From the NCBI GenBank assembly GCA_039796575.1, contig JBDKJP010000125.1, positions 1 through 64,000 on the forward strand: a DNA stretch of 64,000 nt. Reading direction: 5' to 3'. The notes under the pieces were generated by a model. That model ran no database searches. It was not told the DNA's origin and saw nothing but the letters and a program-made list of their open reading frames with translations. Of the stretch, positions 61,971 through 64,000 are shown in pieces. Source of the stretch: UBA668 sp039796575 (GTDB lineage Bacteria; Actinomycetota; Acidimicrobiia; Acidimicrobiales; Ilumatobacteraceae). Position 1 is the first letter of the stretch; the number at the start of each line of letters is the position of its first letter. Both the position numbers and the translations under genes were made by a program.

Positions 61971-62321
61971 TCAGCGCTCGACGGTGCGCCACCCGCGCCG
62001 GCGCAGCTCGGCGGCGAGCCGTTCGTCGCTGACGCCACGCAACGCCGCGTCGGCCGCCAGTCGCCGCTGCGCCACGGTCGGCGGCGGGGCAGCAGCCGGG
62101 GACGCGGCCGGCGCCTCGGTCTCGTAGGCCGCCTGCTCGAGCTCGTCGATGAACGCCTGCGCCTCGTCGCGAGTGAACTTGCCACCCGCCTGCCGTTGGG
62201 TGAACCCCATCGGCCCGCGCGCGTCGCGGAAGTCGGCGTGGCCGGCGGCCTCGAGCAACGTGAGCAGCTCACGGATCTGCTTCGCGGAGGCGGGCGGCCC
62301 CGACGCTTGACCGAACGACAT
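61971..62321 (-). CDS. Conserved-looking hypothetical protein (116 aa)
   Basis: A 116-residue soluble protein. The N-terminal half, AKQIRELLTLLEAAGHADFRD, GPMGFTQRQAGGKFTRDEA and IDELEQAA, looks like a small helical domain. A Pro/Ala-rich linker follows, then a second short helical segment ending AAELRRRGWRTVER. This pattern of two small helical pieces recurs in short actinobacterial proteins of unknown role. ATG 62321 has GAAGG upstream. It is convergent with the GtrA-like gene (12 bp gap). Function unknown. Confidence 0.7.
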   Translation of the reverse strand: MSFGQASGPPASAKQIRELLTLLEAAGHADFRDARGPMGFTQRQAGGKFTRDEAQAFIDELEQAAYETEAPAASPAAAPPPTVAQRRLAADAALRGVSDERLAAELRRRGWRTVER

Positions 62322-62369
62322 GCCCCGACCTTCGCACATCGCCGAGGTGCGCCGTTACCCTCGACGCCC

Positions 62370-63632
62370 GTGGACGCCGAGACCCCGCGAACCGGGCACT
62401 GGAAGGTGCTGCGCACCTTCGCGCTCGTCGCGCTCGGCATCGGCGTGCTCGTCCCGGTCGCGCTGCAGCTGCGGCCCGACACCGCCGGCGGGTCGACGGC
62501 CGCGGCCACCACCGCGCCGACCGACTTCACCATGGCCGGCAGCACCACCACCGTGGCCGGCAACACCACCGTCGCGCCGACCACGTCGACCCTCCCGCCG
62601 CCGTCCACCGCGATCGACGACGGTCGCAGCAGCGCCGAGCGCCGGCTGCAGAACGAGTTCGTGGTCAGCGACGACGACCTCCAACCGAAGAGCATCGTCG
62701 CGTCGGGCACCGGGCTGTTCGTGGCGCAGAACATGATGTACCGCCACAACGTGACGGTGCTCGACGGCGCGGGCAACGTGGTGGCCCGCATCCCCGACAC
62801 GGTCGACCTCGCCGCGTTCGGCGTGCCCGGCGGCGTCACCGCACAGGGCTCGCCCGTCGAGGCCGTGTTCACACCCGACGCGAAGCACGTGTACGTCTCG
62901 AACTACAAGATGTACGGCCCCGGGTTCGACCCCGTGGCCGACGACAACTGCAACCGCGGCAACTGGGACGACAGCTACGTCTACAAGATCGACACCACCA
63001 CGTGGACGATCGAGAAGGTCATCGCCACCGGCTCCGTGCCGAAGTTCATGTCGATCACACCCGACGGCACCCGGCTGCTCGTCTCGAACTGGTGCGGCTT
63101 CGACGTGTCGGTCATCGACCTCGCGACCGACACCGAGATCACCCGCGTCGACGTCGGCCGCCACCCGCGCGGCATCGCCATCACGAAGGACTCGCGGTAC
63201 GCGTACGTGGCCATCATGGGCGAGGCGAAGATCCTCCAGCTCGACCTGCAGAGCAACCAGGTGGTCGGCCAGGCCGGCGACGCCGGCCAGACCCCGCGAC
63301 ACCTGCTGCTGTCGCCCGACGACCGCTACCTGTACGTGTCGAACAACCACGAGAACCTCGTGCGCAAGATCGACCTGCAGAGCGGCGTCGCCGTCGGCAA
63401 GGCGCGCACCGGCGTGGAGACGCGGTCGATGGCGATGGCCGAGGACGGCGAGAGCCTCTACGTCGTCAACTACGAGGACGGCACGGTGAGCAAGGTGCGC
63501 ACCGCCGACATGGAGATCCTCCAGACCGAGCCGTCGGGCGTGCACCCGGTGGGCATCACGTACGACCCGACCACGCGTGAGGTGTGGGTGGCCAACTACG
63601 CGGGCACGTTGCGCGTGTTCGTCGACCGGTAG
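62370..63632 (+). CDS. Membrane-anchored YVTN-type beta-propeller protein
   Basis: A 420-residue protein. N-terminal membrane anchor (residues 15-33, TFALVALGIGVLVPVALQL), a Thr/Ala-rich linker to about 90, then six to seven beta-propeller blades of the YVTN kind: EAVFTPDAKHVYVSNYKM, SITPDGTRLLVSNWCG, AITKDSRYAYVAIMGE, LLSPDDRYLYVSNNHE, MAEDGESLYVVNYEDG and YDPTTREVWVANYAG. It lies outside the membrane. Such propellers bind ligands or proteins; no catalytic residues are visible. Start GTG 62370; no better in-frame start is near. Confidence 0.85.
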   Translation: MDAETPRTGHWKVLRTFALVALGIGVLVPVALQLRPDTAGGSTAAATTAPTDFTMAGSTTTVAGNTTVAPTTSTLPPPSTAIDDGRSSAERRLQNEFVVSDDDLQPKSIVASGTGLFVAQNMMYRHNVTVLDGAGNVVARIPDTVDLAAFGVPGGVTAQGSPVEAVFTPDAKHVYVSNYKMYGPGFDPVADDNCNRGNWDDSYVYKIDTTTWTIEKVIATGSVPKFMSITPDGTRLLVSNWCGFDVSVIDLATDTEITRVDVGRHPRGIAITKDSRYAYVAIMGEAKILQLDLQSNQVVGQAGDAGQTPRHLLLSPDDRYLYVSNNHENLVRKIDLQSGVAVGKARTGVETRSMAMAEDGESLYVVNYEDGTVSKVRTADMEILQTEPSGVHPVGITYDPTTREVWVANYAGTLRVFVDR

Positions 63633-63669
63633 ACCGACGGGCAGGTCACGCCGTCTTTCCCGGTCGGGC

Positions 63670-64000
63670 TCAGGCCGGGTTCGCGGGGATGCCGGCGAGC
63701 ACCATGCCCACCAGCGCCGGCGGTTCGATGGCGCCGGGGTCGTAGCCGCGCCGGTAGGTGGCGAGGAACCGGCGACGGTCCTTCTTCAGCCACGACGGCA
63801 GGCGCAGCCGGCGCGGTTGCCCGTTTGCCGCGAGCAGCACCCGTTCGAGCCGGGCGACGCACAGCCCGTAGTGCACCTGGGCGCGCACCGAGCCGATCAC
63901 GCGGCGCACGTAGCCGCCGTACAGGTGGTCGTACACCCCGAACGCGACCGTGCGGTGCTCGATCTCCTCGGCCGCGTGCCACGCCCACAGCTGCTGCCAC
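63670..64000 (-). CDS. Metal-dependent hydrolase-like protein (5' end beyond window)
   Basis: A minus-strand frame enters from the window end and stops at 63670. Visible C-terminal 109 residues start WQQLWAWHAAEEIEHRTVAF, with the HxxEExxH-like metal-binding pattern of the COG3687/Metal_hydrol (PF10118) family (W-AWHAAEEIEHR), followed by YDHLYGGYVRR and the late KKDRRRFLATYRRGYDPG. The family is thought to be a metal-dependent hydrolase, with a ferritin-like helical fold in some accounts. Its N-terminal metal ligands are outside the window. Confidence 0.8.
   Translation of the reverse strand, partial: WQQLWAWHAAEEIEHRTVAFGVYDHLYGGYVRRVIGSVRAQVHYGLCVARLERVLLAANGQPRRLRLPSWLKKDRRRFLATYRRGYDPGAIEPPALVGMVLAGIPANPA

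Noticed and set aside
1..64000. tRNA, rRNA or riboswitch genes
   Set aside because: No cloverleaf with a GTTCRANNC T-arm, no rRNA core sequence and no recognised riboswitch core was spotted on reading; a covariance-model scan would be decisive.

Overview
The window is high-GC DNA whose genes are packed with ATGA, GTGA or TGATG overlaps. The gene set fits an actinobacterium, probably of the Acidimicrobiia/Ilumatobacter kind: Lsr2, RecBCD plus SbcCD, a sortase-type LPETG surface protein, an MprAB/PepD-like envelope-stress set, PPOX and DM13 proteins, and no outer-membrane export genes. The taxonomic guess is inference. No rRNA, tRNA, CRISPR array or prophage was seen.

Region 1 (about 1-16,800) is visibly poorer in GC than the rest (roughly 55% in a sampled line of pelG against 70% in a sampled line near 19 kb). 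It begins with the end of a probable transposase. All of its other genes lie on the minus strand. In transcription order they are: a Tp34-like lipoprotein; a membrane GAF-GGDEF diguanylate cyclase with an intact product-inhibition site; then a tight 12-gene run. That run encodes a GAF-SpoIIE phosphatase, a receiver protein lacking the phospho-acceptor Asp, a GAF/HD-GYP protein with altered key residues, two STAS antagonists, an RsbW-type kinase, a short PelF-like glycosyltransferase, a second GT4, a stand-alone GlmU-type nucleotidyltransferase, PelF, PelG and a large polytopic membrane protein. The reading offered here is a Pel-like exopolysaccharide synthesis and export operon headed by a partner-switching (Rsb) regulatory module and cyclic-di-GMP-type proteins. 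This is the most novel feature of the window.

Region 2 (17-21.6 kb) holds a methyltransferase, a carboxymuconolactone-decarboxylase-like protein, and a three-gene operon of molybdopterin oxidoreductase, phytanoyl-CoA-type dioxygenase and VOC protein. It ends in a double palindrome.

Region 3 (21.6-35.1 kb, minus) is a DNA-repair block: sbcD, sbcC, recC, recB, recD, then lsr2, with a small unknown gene at 35 kb.

Region 4 (35.3-45 kb, plus) encodes three cell-surface proteins: a VWA/DUF11-repeat protein with an LPETG sorting signal, a protein with nine carboxypeptidase-regulatory-like repeats and a PxKF end, and a membrane-anchored protein with two similar extracytoplasmic domains. A perfect 42-bp palindrome follows.

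Region 5 (45.2-51.3 kb, plus) has a response regulator, histidine kinase and HtrA protease, followed by MoxR, DUF58 and VWA (BatA-like) genes.

Region 6 (51.3-64 kb) is mixed metabolism and transport: a second carboxymuconolactone-decarboxylase-like gene bracketed by two related, covarying perfect hairpins; a secreted low-complexity N/S/T protein; two MFS exporters; and DM13, ROK kinase, old-yellow-enzyme, 5'-nucleotidase, PPOX, GtrA and beta-propeller proteins. The window ends inside a metal-dependent hydrolase gene.
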